Positions 63,954 through 64,000 of a stretch of DNA of 64,000 bases are shown in pieces (the stretch's first letter is position 1; each line of letters opens with the position of its first letter). This stretch comes from Rotaria macrura. Taxonomy: Eukaryota > Rotifera > Eurotatoria > Philodinida > Philodinidae. The notes below the pieces were generated by a model. The model was not told the DNA's origin and made no database searches. It saw nothing but the letters and a program-made list of their open reading frames with translations. Both the position numbers and the translations under genes were made by a program. Where the stretch lies: assembly GCA_900239685.1 (NCBI GenBank), contig OENT01000670.1, positions 22,899 to 86,898 on the forward strand, written 5' to 3'.

Positions 63954-64000
63954 TCACCGCCTCGTCATGCTGGCGAGTTGCTCATTGCTGCCTCGCCTCG

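Larger units (their letters stand above)
59008..64000. other. Gene-poor stretch with inverted repeats
   Basis: About 5 kb with no recognisable gene on either strand. It contains several inverted repeats listed separately (59366-59477, 60958-60997, 62129-62153, 63870-63953). Upstream sequence of the B-box gene lies at its left end. The last 70 bases are much more GC-rich than the rest. Confidence 0.5.

Noticed and set aside
1-64000. CRISPR arrays, bacterial operons, rRNA genes, telomeric repeats
   Set aside because: No regularly spaced repeats, Shine-Dalgarno-led operons, rRNA cores or TGTGGG-like telomere runs; the DNA is eukaryotic with spliced genes.

Overview
The window is eukaryotic nuclear DNA, AT-rich, with animal genes interrupted by many very short introns (about 50-75 nt, GT-AG) and a second class of long introns (0.6-3.4 kb). 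The gene repertoire (MDC1-like mediator, INCENP, VPS15/PIK3R4, adrenodoxin-type ferredoxin, ECM29/ECPAS, RBM7-like, RUNDC3-like, DUSP12), the tiny introns and a B-box/coiled-coil protein resembling an expanded bdelloid family point to a bdelloid rotifer. The loose spacing suits a Rotaria-like species better than compact Adineta. This is inference; another AT-rich spiralian is possible. All exon models were built by hand from splice signals, reading phase and remembered family sequences. Every model sums to a multiple of three except the B-box gene, whose two halves do not join in frame.

Layout. 1-1.2 kb: intergenic, with an 82-bp piggyBac-type MITE. 1.2-2.4 kb (-): F-box protein. 2.9-9.7 kb (-): complete 15-exon MDC1-like gene with FHA domain, seven TQxYxL repeats and tandem BRCTs. 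10.7-13.05 kb (+): FAD polyamine-oxidase-like gene. 13.5-14.2 kb (-): a very short INCENP with a clear IN-box. 16.4-28.3 kb (-): 28-exon VPS15/PIK3R4. 28.5-29.0 kb (-): ferredoxin. 29.1-45.1 kb (-): 17-exon ECM29/ECPAS. 45.5-46.2 kb (+): RBM7-like RRM protein. 48.8-52.3 kb (+): RUNDC3-like RUN-domain protein. 52.8-53.2 kb (+): intronless SnoaL/NTF2-like protein. 56.6-57.7 kb (+): DUSP12. 58.0-59.0 kb (-): B-box/coiled-coil gene with a possible frameshift. 59.0-64.0 kb: no gene seen, several inverted repeats.

How the genes relate. ECPAS, ferredoxin and VPS15 lie head to tail on the minus strand with only 88 and 192 bp between coding regions. Polypyrimidine-AG acceptors sit just before the downstream start codons, as expected for a spliced-leader operon. 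MDC1 and the oxidase diverge from a 0.9-kb region; ECPAS and RBM7 diverge from a 0.37-kb region. MDC1 and INCENP are genome-maintenance and mitosis genes, while VPS15 and ECPAS concern autophagy and proteasome quality control.

The most interesting signals are the MDC1-like protein in a lineage reported to lack histone H2AX, its tandem TQxY motifs (apparent RNF8-docking repeats with Tyr in place of Phe), the miniature INCENP, the putative operon, and the MITE.
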